Shown here in pieces: positions 25,537 to 33,261 of a stretch of 33,683 bases of DNA; within the stretch, counting starts at the first letter, position 1; each line of letters starts with the position of its first letter. This DNA is from Flavobacteriaceae bacterium (GTDB lineage: Bacteria; Bacteroidota; Bacteroidia; Flavobacteriales; Flavobacteriaceae), in assembly GCA_021648265.1 (NCBI GenBank), contig JAKITD010000029.1, positions 1-33,683 on the forward strand, in the 5' to 3' direction. Position numbers and translations under genes: made by a program. Under the pieces are notes generated by a model. It had not been told where the DNA came from and searched no databases. It saw only the letters and a program-made list of their open reading frames with translations.

Positions 25537-26967
25537 TTAATTAGACTCTTCAAAAAAATCATCTTTAAAACCAATTAAATACAATTTTTCTTTGGCTCTT
25601 GTAATTGCTGTATATAACCAACGTAAGTAATCTTTATCGACTCCGTTTGGCAAATAAGGCTGTTCTACAAAAACGGTATTCCATTGCCCTCCTTGCGATT
25701 TATGACAAGTAATCGCATAAGAAAACTTAACCTGAAGTGAATTAAAATACACATTCTTCTTTACGGATAGAAATTTTTTATATTTAGAAGTTTCGTGCTC
25801 ATAATCCTTCATAACCTCTTGGTACAACTTATTAGATTGTTCATAAGTTAAGGAAGGTGTTTCTGAAGAAAGCGTATCTAAAAGCAATACCGTTTCAAAA
25901 GGCTTCATATTTGGATAATCGATCATCCTTATGTTTACCGTTGCAAATCGGAAGCCATATAATTCCTTTATACTGAAGATTTCTAAGATTTCAATAATAT
26001 CGCCATTAGCTATAAAACCTGCTTCACTATTAGTTTCAACCCAGAAATAATTGTTTTTTACCACCATTAAATAATCACCAGCGGCAAGTTCACTTTCTTG
26101 GTACAAAATTTTAGTCCTTATATTTTGATTGTATAAATTGGCTCTTTTATTGGAACGAACTATAAAAACCGTTTCTTCATTTCCGAGGTTTGAATAACAA
26201 TCCTCTAAAGCATCCATTAATTCTTGTCCGTCAATTGGTCTAATGACTTCAGGAAAATTTTCTTCTTGTAATTTAAACGTATCATAGAAACCTTCCTCTA
26301 ACTGTTTTCTTATTAGTGTTGCATTGAATAGAATCCCGCTGTCTCCTTTCTGTCGAACCACTTCATTTAATTCAATCGAAACCACTTCCTTATTATAATA
26401 ATTTTCTAAAATATGTTTTTCTAAAGCTGGACTCACATCCAATTTAACAGGAGGAAGCTGAGCAGTGTCTCCAATTAATAATAATTTACATTGATGACCG
26501 CTATATATATATTGAATTAAATCGTCTAAAAGAGAACCGTTTTCAAAAAGTTTTGCATCTTGATTAATATCTGGAATCATAGAAGCCTCATCCACTATAA
26601 AAATAGTATTTCGATGTTTGTTTTTTTGAAGTGTAAATGACACTCCTCCTCCTTTTTGGGACTTTGGATAGTATATTTTCTTATGAATTGTAAAAGCTTC
26701 CTTTTTTGAATAATTGCTAATTACTTTGGCAGCTCGACCCGTAGGAGCCAGTAAAACAACGGATTGCTTAATTTTTTCAATGTTTTTTACTAAAGTTCCT
26801 ACAATAGTCGTTTTTCCAGTTCCAGCATATCCTTTTAATAAAAATACTTCATTTTCATTTTTATTCAACATAAAATCTGCTAATAAGCGTAAGGCTCTAT
26901 CTTGCTTATTTGTAGGGTTATGAGGAAAATTTTTTACTAAATTTAAGTAGAATTTTGGTGTTTCCAT
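25537..26967 (-). CDS. RecD-like ATP-dependent DNA helicase (superfamily 1B)
   Basis: 476 residues from ATG 26967; the frame can be extended two codons to a TTG. The Walker A motif is GYAGTGKTT at 46-54, motif II is FIVDEASMIPD near 120, and motif III is LLIGDTAQLPPV near 170. The C-terminal UvrD_C_2-type module has YAITCHKSQGGQWNTVFVEQ and WLYTAITRAKEKLYLIGF. The superfamily-1 5'-3' helicase architecture is complete, but the N-terminal RecB-binding domain of true RecD is absent. It is thus the short RecD/Pif1-like form frequent in Bacteroidota, probably acting in repair or replication restart. It is divergent from the three-gene operon at 27097. Confidence 0.9.
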   Translation of the reverse strand: METPKFYLNLVKNFPHNPTNKQDRALRLLADFMLNKNENEVFLLKGYAGTGKTTIVGTLVKNIEKIKQSVVLLAPTGRAAKVISNYSKKEAFTIHKKIYYPKSQKGGGVSFTLQKNKHRNTIFIVDEASMIPDINQDAKLFENGSLLDDLIQYIYSGHQCKLLLIGDTAQLPPVKLDVSPALEKHILENYYNKEVVSIELNEVVRQKGDSGILFNATLIRKQLEEGFYDTFKLQEENFPEVIRPIDGQELMDALEDCYSNLGNEETVFIVRSNKRANLYNQNIRTKILYQESELAAGDYLMVVKNNYFWVETNSEAGFIANGDIIEILEIFSIKELYGFRFATVNIRMIDYPNMKPFETVLLLDTLSSETPSLTYEQSNKLYQEVMKDYEHETSKYKKFLSVKKNVYFNSLQVKFSYAITCHKSQGGQWNTVFVEQPYLPNGVDKDYLRWLYTAITRAKEKLYLIGFKDDFFEESN

Positions 26968-27044
26968 TAACAATTATTACTTTAAGGGTTTAAAGATAGT
27001 TATGTTTTTTTTCAGAAATTACTTTTACGATTAAAAAAAAATTG

Positions 27045-27052
27045 TAGATTTG
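27045..27052 (+). promoter_or_regulatory. Probable -7 element of the 27097-29169 operon
   Basis: TAGATTTG is a perfect TAnnTTTG match 44 nt before the first ATG of the three-gene operon. A clear -33 TTG is not visible at the expected spacing. Confidence 0.5.
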
Positions 27053-27096
27053 CGTTAAACCATGTTATTAGTAAAAATAATCCTCATTTATAAATT

Positions 27097-27834
27097 ATGA
27101 TTTTAAATATAGTACTAGGAACGTTAATTTGCGTTGGGTTAGCAGTTTTATTGGATAAGTTTGTTCCCTTAAAATTAAACCCTGTTATTTCAATTTTACT
27201 TTGGGTAGTTATCTTATTTCTTGGATATAGCCTTTACAAATCTGTAATTGGCCCCGTTGAATTTAACAAAACAAAGATTGCAAGATATCAAAAAGTTATT
27301 GAAAACTTAAAAGATATAAGAATTGCTGAGTTGGCTCATCAAGAAATTACTGGAAACTTTACGGGTAGTTTTGACAACTTGGTACAATTTATCGATACTG
27401 CAAAATTTGCTATTATTGAAAGACGTGATACCAGTTATGCTGATGTAGAAAAAAACAAAGCTTATGGCGTTGAAGGGTATTATCTAGAAGCAATAATTAT
27501 CGATACTTTAGGATTTGCCTCAGTAAAAGATTCTCTTTTCGGAAATTCTGATCGTTATAAAACGATGATGAACATTCCTTTAGAAAATGTTAATGGAGCT
27601 AAATTTGACTTAAAAGCTGGAAAATTTGAGAAAAATGACGTTTCTTATTCTGTATTTGAAGCAAGTGTTCCAAAAAGTTTAATTTTAAACGATCAAGATA
27701 AAGATTTATTAAAACAAGAGGAACAATTAGTTTCGGTTGATGGTATTAACGGCCCAACTGTTAAAGTTGGAGCAATGGATGATATTGACACAAGTGGTAA
27801 CTGGCCAAAATTGTATGACTCTCCAAGACAATAA
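27097..27834 (+). CDS. Conserved membrane protein of unknown function
   Basis: 245 residues. Two N-terminal membrane helices (about 2-20 and 29-50, separated by DKFVPLKLNP) are followed by an extracytoplasmic or cytoplasmic domain of about 190 residues. That domain starts with a helix (KIARYQKVIENLKDIRIAELAHQEITG), continues with strands and ends in GPTVKVGAMDDIDTSGNWPKLYDSP. I have no family name for it. Its stop overlaps the start of the DUF3822 gene by 20 nt, which indicates translational coupling, so it is the first gene of a three-gene operon with DUF3822 and rsmD. Confidence 0.75.
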   Translation: MILNIVLGTLICVGLAVLLDKFVPLKLNPVISILLWVVILFLGYSLYKSVIGPVEFNKTKIARYQKVIENLKDIRIAELAHQEITGNFTGSFDNLVQFIDTAKFAIIERRDTSYADVEKNKAYGVEGYYLEAIIIDTLGFASVKDSLFGNSDRYKTMMNIPLENVNGAKFDLKAGKFEKNDVSYSVFEASVPKSLILNDQDKDLLKQEEQLVSVDGINGPTVKVGAMDDIDTSGNWPKLYDSPRQ

Positions 27835-28645
27835 CATAAATAATATTTCAAATAAAAAACTGTCCGTGCAATTATCATTGTACGGGCTTTCTTTTTTAAT
27901 TACAGATTCTACGAATAAAGAAAACCTTTTTTTCTCTGAAACAGAATTTGAATATACCTCTTCACCAGAAGAATTGCTTTTACATTTACAAAAGGCTTTT
28001 TTAGAACAAATAGAACTTCAAAGTACTTTTAATGAAGTGTCCTTAATCTATACGACGAACCTTTATAATAATGTACCAAAAAAATTATTTGACGAAACCA
28101 AGGCTAGTGAATACCTTAAATTTAATTCTAAAATTCTAGCAAACGACTTTGTAGCTTACGATGTTATTGAAGAATTTGATATTTGCACCGTTTATATTCC
28201 GTTTATTAATATTAATAATTATTTGTTCGATCGTTTTGGGCATTTTAATTATTTTCATTCCACAACTATTTTATTAAAACATCTGTTAAATAAAGAAAAA
28301 CATTTTTCGTTGCCTAAAGTTTATATCAATATTCATAAAAATTCATTCGATTTTATCGCTATTAAAAATGGAAGCTTATTAATTTGTAACACCTACGAAT
28401 ACAAGACATCCGAAGATTTTATTTACTATATATTATTTTGTTTGGAACAACTAAAACTAAATCCAGACCGTGTGGATGTTTATCTTTCTGGAGCTATTAC
28501 GGAAGAAGATTCTAACCATACTATTCTTTATAATTATATTCGAAATATATCTTTTTATACTATTAAAGAAAGGAAAATCAACACTCCTAATAACAAGGTT
28601 TCTGACCATCAACAACTAATTTTAAAACTTTTAAATTGCGAATAA
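27815..28645 (+). CDS. DUF3822 family protein
   Basis: 276 residues from ATG 27815 (MTLQDNNINNIS). Earlier in-frame starts lie inside the upstream gene and give residues with no family likeness. The pattern matches the Bacteroidota family DUF3822: KKLSVQLSLYGLSFLI at the start, FNEVSLIYTTNLYNNVPKKLFDE near 90-112, DICTVYIPFININNYLFDRFG near 135, and a late EQLKLNPDRVDVYLSGAI. The alternating strand and helix pattern with a C-terminal LSG segment suggests an actin-like ATPase fold, which is inference. It overlaps its upstream partner by 20 nt and rsmD by 10 nt. I take the rsmD pairing to be common in this family, and the function is not known. Confidence 0.85.
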   Translation: MTLQDNNINNISNKKLSVQLSLYGLSFLITDSTNKENLFFSETEFEYTSSPEELLLHLQKAFLEQIELQSTFNEVSLIYTTNLYNNVPKKLFDETKASEYLKFNSKILANDFVAYDVIEEFDICTVYIPFININNYLFDRFGHFNYFHSTTILLKHLLNKEKHFSLPKVYINIHKNSFDFIAIKNGSLLICNTYEYKTSEDFIYYILFCLEQLKLNPDRVDVYLSGAITEEDSNHTILYNYIRNISFYTIKERKINTPNNKVSDHQQLILKLLNCE

Positions 28646-29169
28646 TTTCAGGAAAATACAAAGGAAAACGACTAATGGCTCCAAAGAAATTGCCCGTTCG
28701 TCCAACAACCGATTTTGCAAAAGAAGCATTATTTAATATTCTAACCCATAAAATTGATTTTGATGAAGTATCCTTATTAGATCTTTTTTCAGGAACTGGG
28801 AATATAAGCTTTGAATTTGCATCCAGAGGAACTCAAGAAATAACTGCTGTTGATGCTCATTATGGTTGTGTAAAGTATATTAATCAGATTTCTGACGAAT
28901 TGGATTTTTCAATTAAAACAGTCAAGTCTGATGTTTTTAAATACTTAAAAACAACTCCCTTTACTTTCGATATTATTTTTGCGGATCCTCCATATAATCT
29001 TGACAAATCGGATTTTGAAACTATTGTCAGCAAAACTTTTGAACGTAATTTATTAAATAATGAAGGTTTCTTAATTATTGAACATTCTAAACATACTGAT
29101 CTTTCCAAAGTTTCTCATTTTGTAGATGCAAGACGCTATGGTGGTTCTGTGTTTAGTTTTTTTGAGTGA
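28636..29169 (+). CDS. rsmD: 16S rRNA (guanine(966)-N(2))-methyltransferase RsmD
   Basis: 177 residues from a TTG start at 28636. The N-terminus MRIISGKYKGKRLMAPKKLPVRPTTDFAKEALFNIL is complete and no ATG lies upstream in frame before the DUF3822 overlap. It methylates N2 of G966 in 16S rRNA, using S-adenosylmethionine. Motif I is LDLFSGTGN at 48-56, and the catalytic N-methylase motif IV is DPPY at 117-120 in FADPPYNL. The TTG start and the 10-nt overlap with the upstream stop suggest translation by re-initiation. It is the last gene of its operon, and accessory DNA begins directly after it. Confidence 0.95.
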   Translation: MRIISGKYKGKRLMAPKKLPVRPTTDFAKEALFNILTHKIDFDEVSLLDLFSGTGNISFEFASRGTQEITAVDAHYGCVKYINQISDELDFSIKTVKSDVFKYLKTTPFTFDIIFADPPYNLDKSDFETIVSKTFERNLLNNEGFLIIEHSKHTDLSKVSHFVDARRYGGSVFSFFE

Positions 29170-29491
29170 TTTTTCACCTGCTAAATTTTCAAACAACTTA
29201 TCAAAGCAACTTAACCATTAAAGGTGAAATTGAAAAAAAACATACTAAATTAACTCAAATAAAAGCGGGAGTTTATATGGAGTACAATTAATTTTCACTT
29301 GAATTCTCATTTTTTTAGGCTACCTTTACAACAATGCATATCAGTCAATATCGACAAGCTAAACTACTGATATACTTGCGTTAGGTGCAAACGTGACAGA
29401 CATTTGTGATGAAAAAGAGTTCTGAATAAATAGAAAATCACGGCAGTTTTTTTCGTAGAATTTAATATCTTCGTAGATTAAAGAAAAACAG
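29170..29491 (+). other. Spacer between core genome and the methyltransferase module
   Basis: 322 nt with no convincing gene. Two inverted repeats are visible: TTTCACCT (29172-29179) with AGGTGAAA (29222-29229), and ATATCAGT (29338-29345) with ACTGATAT (29366-29373). The word GTTAGGT flanked by TTGC and GCAA is near 29380. It marks the change from conserved housekeeping order to accessory genes. Confidence 0.5.
29452..29477 (+). promoter_or_regulatory. Direct repeat TTCGTAGA x2 at the methyltransferase promoter
   Basis: TTCGTAGA occurs at 29452-29459 and 29470-29477 (18 nt apart). The second copy overlaps a near-consensus -7 box TATCTTCG, and the ATG of the methyltransferase follows 14 nt later. 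A repeated 8-mer on a promoter is what an operator for a small regulator or self-limiting methyltransferase would look like; that function is inferred. Confidence 0.45.
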
Positions 29492-32400
29492 ATGAAAAAA
29501 CCAAATATAATAGAAAATTTAGGCTTTGAAAGAGCCACTTCTATTAATTTGGATTCATCAAGTTTATCCGAAAGTCAATTATTAACTATTGAGAAAGTAC
29601 AAGGTTTTGATATTGATTCAATTTATTTTTGTACGGACAATCTAAACAATAGTCATCCAGCGGTTTTTTTGAAAAAAGTTACATCTTTTGATACTGAGAC
29701 ATTAAAAGCCATTTCAAACACTCACAAAAAAATATGGAACTATAAAAAAGTAGTTTTTCTATATGTTTATTCTGATACTGAAATTCGCATTTATAATTGT
29801 GCCGAAAAGCCTCTCATTATTTCAAGTGAAAAATTCAACTATCAAAAAGAATTAAAAAAACTTGAAATAAAATCCTATAAATTATCTGATAAAGAAAAGT
29901 TAGAAGAATTAAACAATCTATTCTCTTCCATTGCAATTGATACAGGAATTATTTGGACAATTGAAGAGGCTGAATTAATTAGAAAAAAAATAAATTTACA
30001 AAGGAGAGTTGATAAATACCTTGTAGAAAGTTTAATTAGAACTGCAAAACAACTTCAAAATGAAGGTTTAGAAATTGATTTTATTCATAAAATCATAATG
30101 CGTTCATTGTTTTTGCTTTATCTTGAAGATAGAGGAGCAACAAAAGATTTATATTCCGAAATAAGAAGAGGAGCAAAATCGTATTTTGATATTTTAGACA
30201 ATGTTGAAGATACTTACGCTTTGTTTGAGAAATTAGAAGACTATTTTAATGGTAATGTTTTTACTTTAGGAAAAGGAGAAACAATAACAGTAAAGCAACT
30301 TCAATTAATAAAGAATTGCTTTATTAATGGAAATGATAATACTGCTCAAACTCAACTTTTTAATGATAGGCTTTTTGATTTTAAAATAATTCAGATTGAA
30401 TTGTTAAGTGAAATATATGAAAATTTTCTTTCAAAAATAAATCCTGATAAAAAAAAGAAAACAGGAACGCATTACACTCCACCTTCTTTAGTAGAACTAA
30501 TCCTAAATGAAAAATTACCCATAAACAATAAAGAAACTGCGTATAATGTAAAAACATTGGATCCCTCTTGTGGCTCAGGAATTTTTTTAGTAGAAAGTTT
30601 TAAACGCTTAGTAAAGCGTTATGAGAATAATCATAAAATCGAAAAACTTACAGATTTTAAAATTCTGTCAAAACTTTTAACAAGTAATATATTTGGAATT
30701 GAAATAGATCCACAATCAATTAAAGTAACTGCTTTTAGTTTGTACTTAGCATTAATTGATGAATTAAACCCTAAAACATTTTGGCAAAATAAAAACTATA
30801 GACTTCCTTATTTAATTAATGACCTTGAAGATGATTTATTGAAAAATAAACAAGGAAAAAACCTATATCGTAGAGACACCATAGAAACAAATAGTAAAAT
30901 TGAAAGTATTGAATTTGATTTAGTTGTAGGGAATCCACCTTTTGGCACTAAAGACTTACTTCCATCAATTAGAGATTATAGCGATAAATATGGCTTTGCT
31001 AAAGAAATGGTTTTGCCGTTTCTACATAAAGCAGCTCAATTTTCTAAAAAGGGAGAGATTGTTCTTATTTTTAATACAAAAGTTTTAACAAATACAGGCG
31101 GGACATATCAAAAGTTTAGAAAATGGCTTTTTAATGATTGCTATGTAGAAAAAATATATAATTTTTCTATTTTACGAAAAGTACCAAAAGGTTTTGGTGG
31201 TCAATTATTTGGTTCTGCAACAGGACCAATAAGTATTGTTTTCTACAAAAAAGAAAAGCCAAAAAACCCTTCTAAAACAATTTTATATTACGCACCTAAA
31301 ACATTTATTAAATCTAATGTAATCGAAGGTGTTAGTATTGATAGTACAGATGTTAAATATCTGCCGATAGAAGAATGTCAAAAGCCAGATACAAAAATTT
31401 GGAAAGTTGCAATGTGGGGCGGAATGAATGACTGGAATTTGATTAATAAAATAGGTGATAAATTTGAATCCAATATTTATAATTACCTGAAAATAAACCA
31501 AAATAATTTCTCTTTTGGTTCAGGTTTACATTCGCCTTCAAAAAAACAAATTTTAAATAATAAAATATTTACACCAAAAAAGGTTATAAATCTAAGGAAA
31601 GTAAAAAGATACTATACAAACGAGAATAGTATTGAGAATACTAATAAAACTTTTCGCTTAATTGATGATACTATTTTTAAACCGCCTTTTATTTTAATAA
31701 AAGAAGGACAAAAAAATAAAGAATACTGTGTTAGTTTTATTGACTACAATTCATTTCATACAGGATATAGTATCTCACCTAAAAATGAAGACAATATAGT
31801 CTATATTAAATTATGGTGTGCTTTAATAAATTCAAGATTTGCTAAATATTTTTTATCTCTAACATCTTCTTCTTGGGGTATTGAAAGAGAAAGAGTTCAA
31901 GCAAATGAAACTTTAACACTTCCTTCATTAAATAATATTGATAAATCTAATTTAAAAGAATTTGAATTGCTCTTCAACGAATTAATTGTTTCTCATAAAA
32001 ATGATTTAGCAATAGATACTTTTGAATTGGAAAATAAAATAGATTCATATTTATTAAAAAATATATTAAAATTAACAAAAAATGAAATAAATAGTATCAA
32101 TGATATTATAGATTACTCTCTTGATTTACTTGAAAATAAACACAAATCAAAAGCACTATTCCCTGTGTTAGAATTAGGAGTAATAAATTATGTAAACTTA
32201 CTATCTGAAAGATTAAATCACTTCCTTGAAAACCAAAATTTATTCGCAAACGCTACAATATTTAATTTAAGCAGATTTTCACCCTTAATGATGATTAAAA
32301 TTTCCTTTAGTAACACAAAAGAAGAAATAAAAAAACCAAAAGAAAGTATTGAATCTGAGTTAAAAAAAATAGACGAAAAACTATGGGAAGAAAAAGCAAC

Positions 32401-32545
32401 AAATATTTATTTCAGAAAAAAATTAAACTACAAAATAGATAACGACATATATATTATTCGCCCAAATCAAAGAAGATTTTGGTCACAATCAATGGCTTTA
32501 GAAGATGCTTCTGAGCTAATTCTTGAAATTTTAAATGAAGTTTAA
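29492..32545 (+). CDS. N6-adenine DNA methyltransferase of a restriction-modification/defence module (Eco57I-type methylase domain)
   Basis: 1017 residues. The N-terminal part (1-150) has the layout of the large type IIG-like family, with HKKIWNYKKVVFLYVYSDTEIRIYNC near 75-105. I see no PD-(D/E)XK catalytic pair in it. A helical region follows (150-320). The methylase core has motif I LDPSCGSGIFLVESF starting near residue 356 and motif IV GNPPFG at 480-485, which mark N6-adenine methylation with SAM. The C-terminal half (from about 600) should hold the target-recognition domain and ends in RRFWSQSMALEDASELI. The frame is intact. It is followed after 2 nt by a nuclease-like gene. From family knowledge it modifies one host DNA site; whether it also cuts is open. 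Confidence 0.85.
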   Translation: MKKPNIIENLGFERATSINLDSSSLSESQLLTIEKVQGFDIDSIYFCTDNLNNSHPAVFLKKVTSFDTETLKAISNTHKKIWNYKKVVFLYVYSDTEIRIYNCAEKPLIISSEKFNYQKELKKLEIKSYKLSDKEKLEELNNLFSSIAIDTGIIWTIEEAELIRKKINLQRRVDKYLVESLIRTAKQLQNEGLEIDFIHKIIMRSLFLLYLEDRGATKDLYSEIRRGAKSYFDILDNVEDTYALFEKLEDYFNGNVFTLGKGETITVKQLQLIKNCFINGNDNTAQTQLFNDRLFDFKIIQIELLSEIYENFLSKINPDKKKKTGTHYTPPSLVELILNEKLPINNKETAYNVKTLDPSCGSGIFLVESFKRLVKRYENNHKIEKLTDFKILSKLLTSNIFGIEIDPQSIKVTAFSLYLALIDELNPKTFWQNKNYRLPYLINDLEDDLLKNKQGKNLYRRDTIETNSKIESIEFDLVVGNPPFGTKDLLPSIRDYSDKYGFAKEMVLPFLHKAAQFSKKGEIVLIFNTKVLTNTGGTYQKFRKWLFNDCYVEKIYNFSILRKVPKGFGGQLFGSATGPISIVFYKKEKPKNPSKTILYYAPKTFIKSNVIEGVSIDSTDVKYLPIEECQKPDTKIWKVAMWGGMNDWNLINKIGDKFESNIYNYLKINQNNFSFGSGLHSPSKKQILNNKIFTPKKVINLRKVKRYYTNENSIENTNKTFRLIDDTIFKPPFILIKEGQKNKEYCVSFIDYNSFHTGYSISPKNEDNIVYIKLWCALINSRFAKYFLSLTSSSWGIERERVQANETLTLPSLNNIDKSNLKEFELLFNELIVSHKNDLAIDTFELENKIDSYLLKNILKLTKNEINSINDIIDYSLDLLENKHKSKALFPVLELGVINYVNLLSERLNHFLENQNLFANATIFNLSRFSPLMMIKISFSNTKEEIKKPKESIESELKKIDEKLWEEKATNIYFRKKLNYKIDNDIYIIRPNQRRFWSQSMALEDASELILEILNEV

Positions 32546-32547
32546 GA

Positions 32548-33162
32548 ATGAGGTTGAATAAAGATATAGTTTTAATATTTAGAAAAGGTTTTGAAGATAA
32601 TTGCTATCAGTTATTGATAGATGCTTACAATAAAATTATTTCTGACAAAATAAATGTTTCAATATTAGATGAAGATGATATCTCTGCATTATTGAATAAT
32701 AATATAGAGTTGAATCCTAAATCTATAGAATGGAAAATAGATTCTAAAACAGAATACTACATTTTCAAGGATAATTTAGTTATCAAAAAAGGTTTTGCAA
32801 AAAAACAATCAAGAATAGATTTTGTGTTTTCAGTATTTACATTGGAGAGTAAGTTTAAATACTTTATTGAAGCAAAAAAATTAAAAGAAAAAAATGATTC
32901 AGGACTTAAACGCAGATACATTAATACAGGGATTGACAATTTTGTCACTAAAAAATACGAAAATGGGAGTTTAGTTGGTTATTTGGTGGAAGGTGATTTA
33001 AACAATACTGTCCAAGGAATTAATGAATTGCTAAAAAAAGACAATCGAAATTCGGAGTGTTTAGCAGGAAAAAAATTACATAATCATAAATATTATTACG
33101 AATCTGAACATAAAGAAATAGGAATACTCAAACATCTAATATTTAATTTCTCGAAGAATTAA
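32548..33162 (+). CDS. Putative PD-(D/E)XK nuclease partner of the methyltransferase
   Basis: 204 residues, starting 2 nt after the methyltransferase stop. The segment RIDFVFSVF then YFIEAKKLKEK places Asp91 and Glu108-x-Lys110 at a spacing typical of the PD-(D/E)XK nuclease core, with hydrophobic strands on both sides. A helical N-terminal region (1-60) precedes it, and NTGIDNFVTKKY near 127-138 may be the helix that follows the core. No family name is known to me. Position and motif suggest it supplies the DNA-cutting activity for the methylase, forming a two-gene restriction system. The catalytic reading is by eye and unproven. A recognition or accessory role cannot be excluded. Confidence 0.6.
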   Translation: MRLNKDIVLIFRKGFEDNCYQLLIDAYNKIISDKINVSILDEDDISALLNNNIELNPKSIEWKIDSKTEYYIFKDNLVIKKGFAKKQSRIDFVFSVFTLESKFKYFIEAKKLKEKNDSGLKRRYINTGIDNFVTKKYENGSLVGYLVEGDLNNTVQGINELLKKDNRNSECLAGKKLHNHKYYYESEHKEIGILKHLIFNFSKN

Positions 33163-33182
33163 AGTAAGAAAGCCTATACCTA

Positions 33183-33261
33183 ATCGAGTAGGCGGCTGAC
33201 GACCAAGTCGCCAGTACGCCTCTCACACCACTAAGCGTACGATTCTCGTACTTAGCGGTTC
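33183..33261 (-). ncRNA. 3' end of a group II intron (domains V and VI)
   Basis: Read on the minus strand. Domain V (33259-33227, 33 nt) has a 9-bp lower stem (ACCGCTAAG with CTTAGTGGT, including a G-U pair), a 2-nt CG bulge on the 3' side and a 5-bp upper stem with a GAA loop. After 2 nt, domain VI (33224-33183) pairs GAGAGG with CCT-A-CTC, leaving an unpaired A at 33189, 7 nt from the end, plus an 8-bp upper stem around TTG. The end CCTACTCGAT matches common group II intron 3' ends. The 3' exon begins at 33182 and the intron body would run toward higher coordinates. No reverse transcriptase frame is seen in the next 420 nt, so it may be ORF-less or truncated. Confidence 0.72.

Noticed and set aside
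29366-29390. A GTTAGGT word near 29380, recalling the integron attC R' site
   Set aside because: No matching left R'' (ACCTAAC-like) lies at the right distance, and no integrase or cassette-like gene is near.
29492-29950. A nuclease domain in the N-terminus of the methyltransferase, as in type IIG enzymes
   Set aside because: I searched the first 150 residues for a D...ExK pair and found none with the right spacing. The likely nuclease is the neighbouring 204-aa protein.
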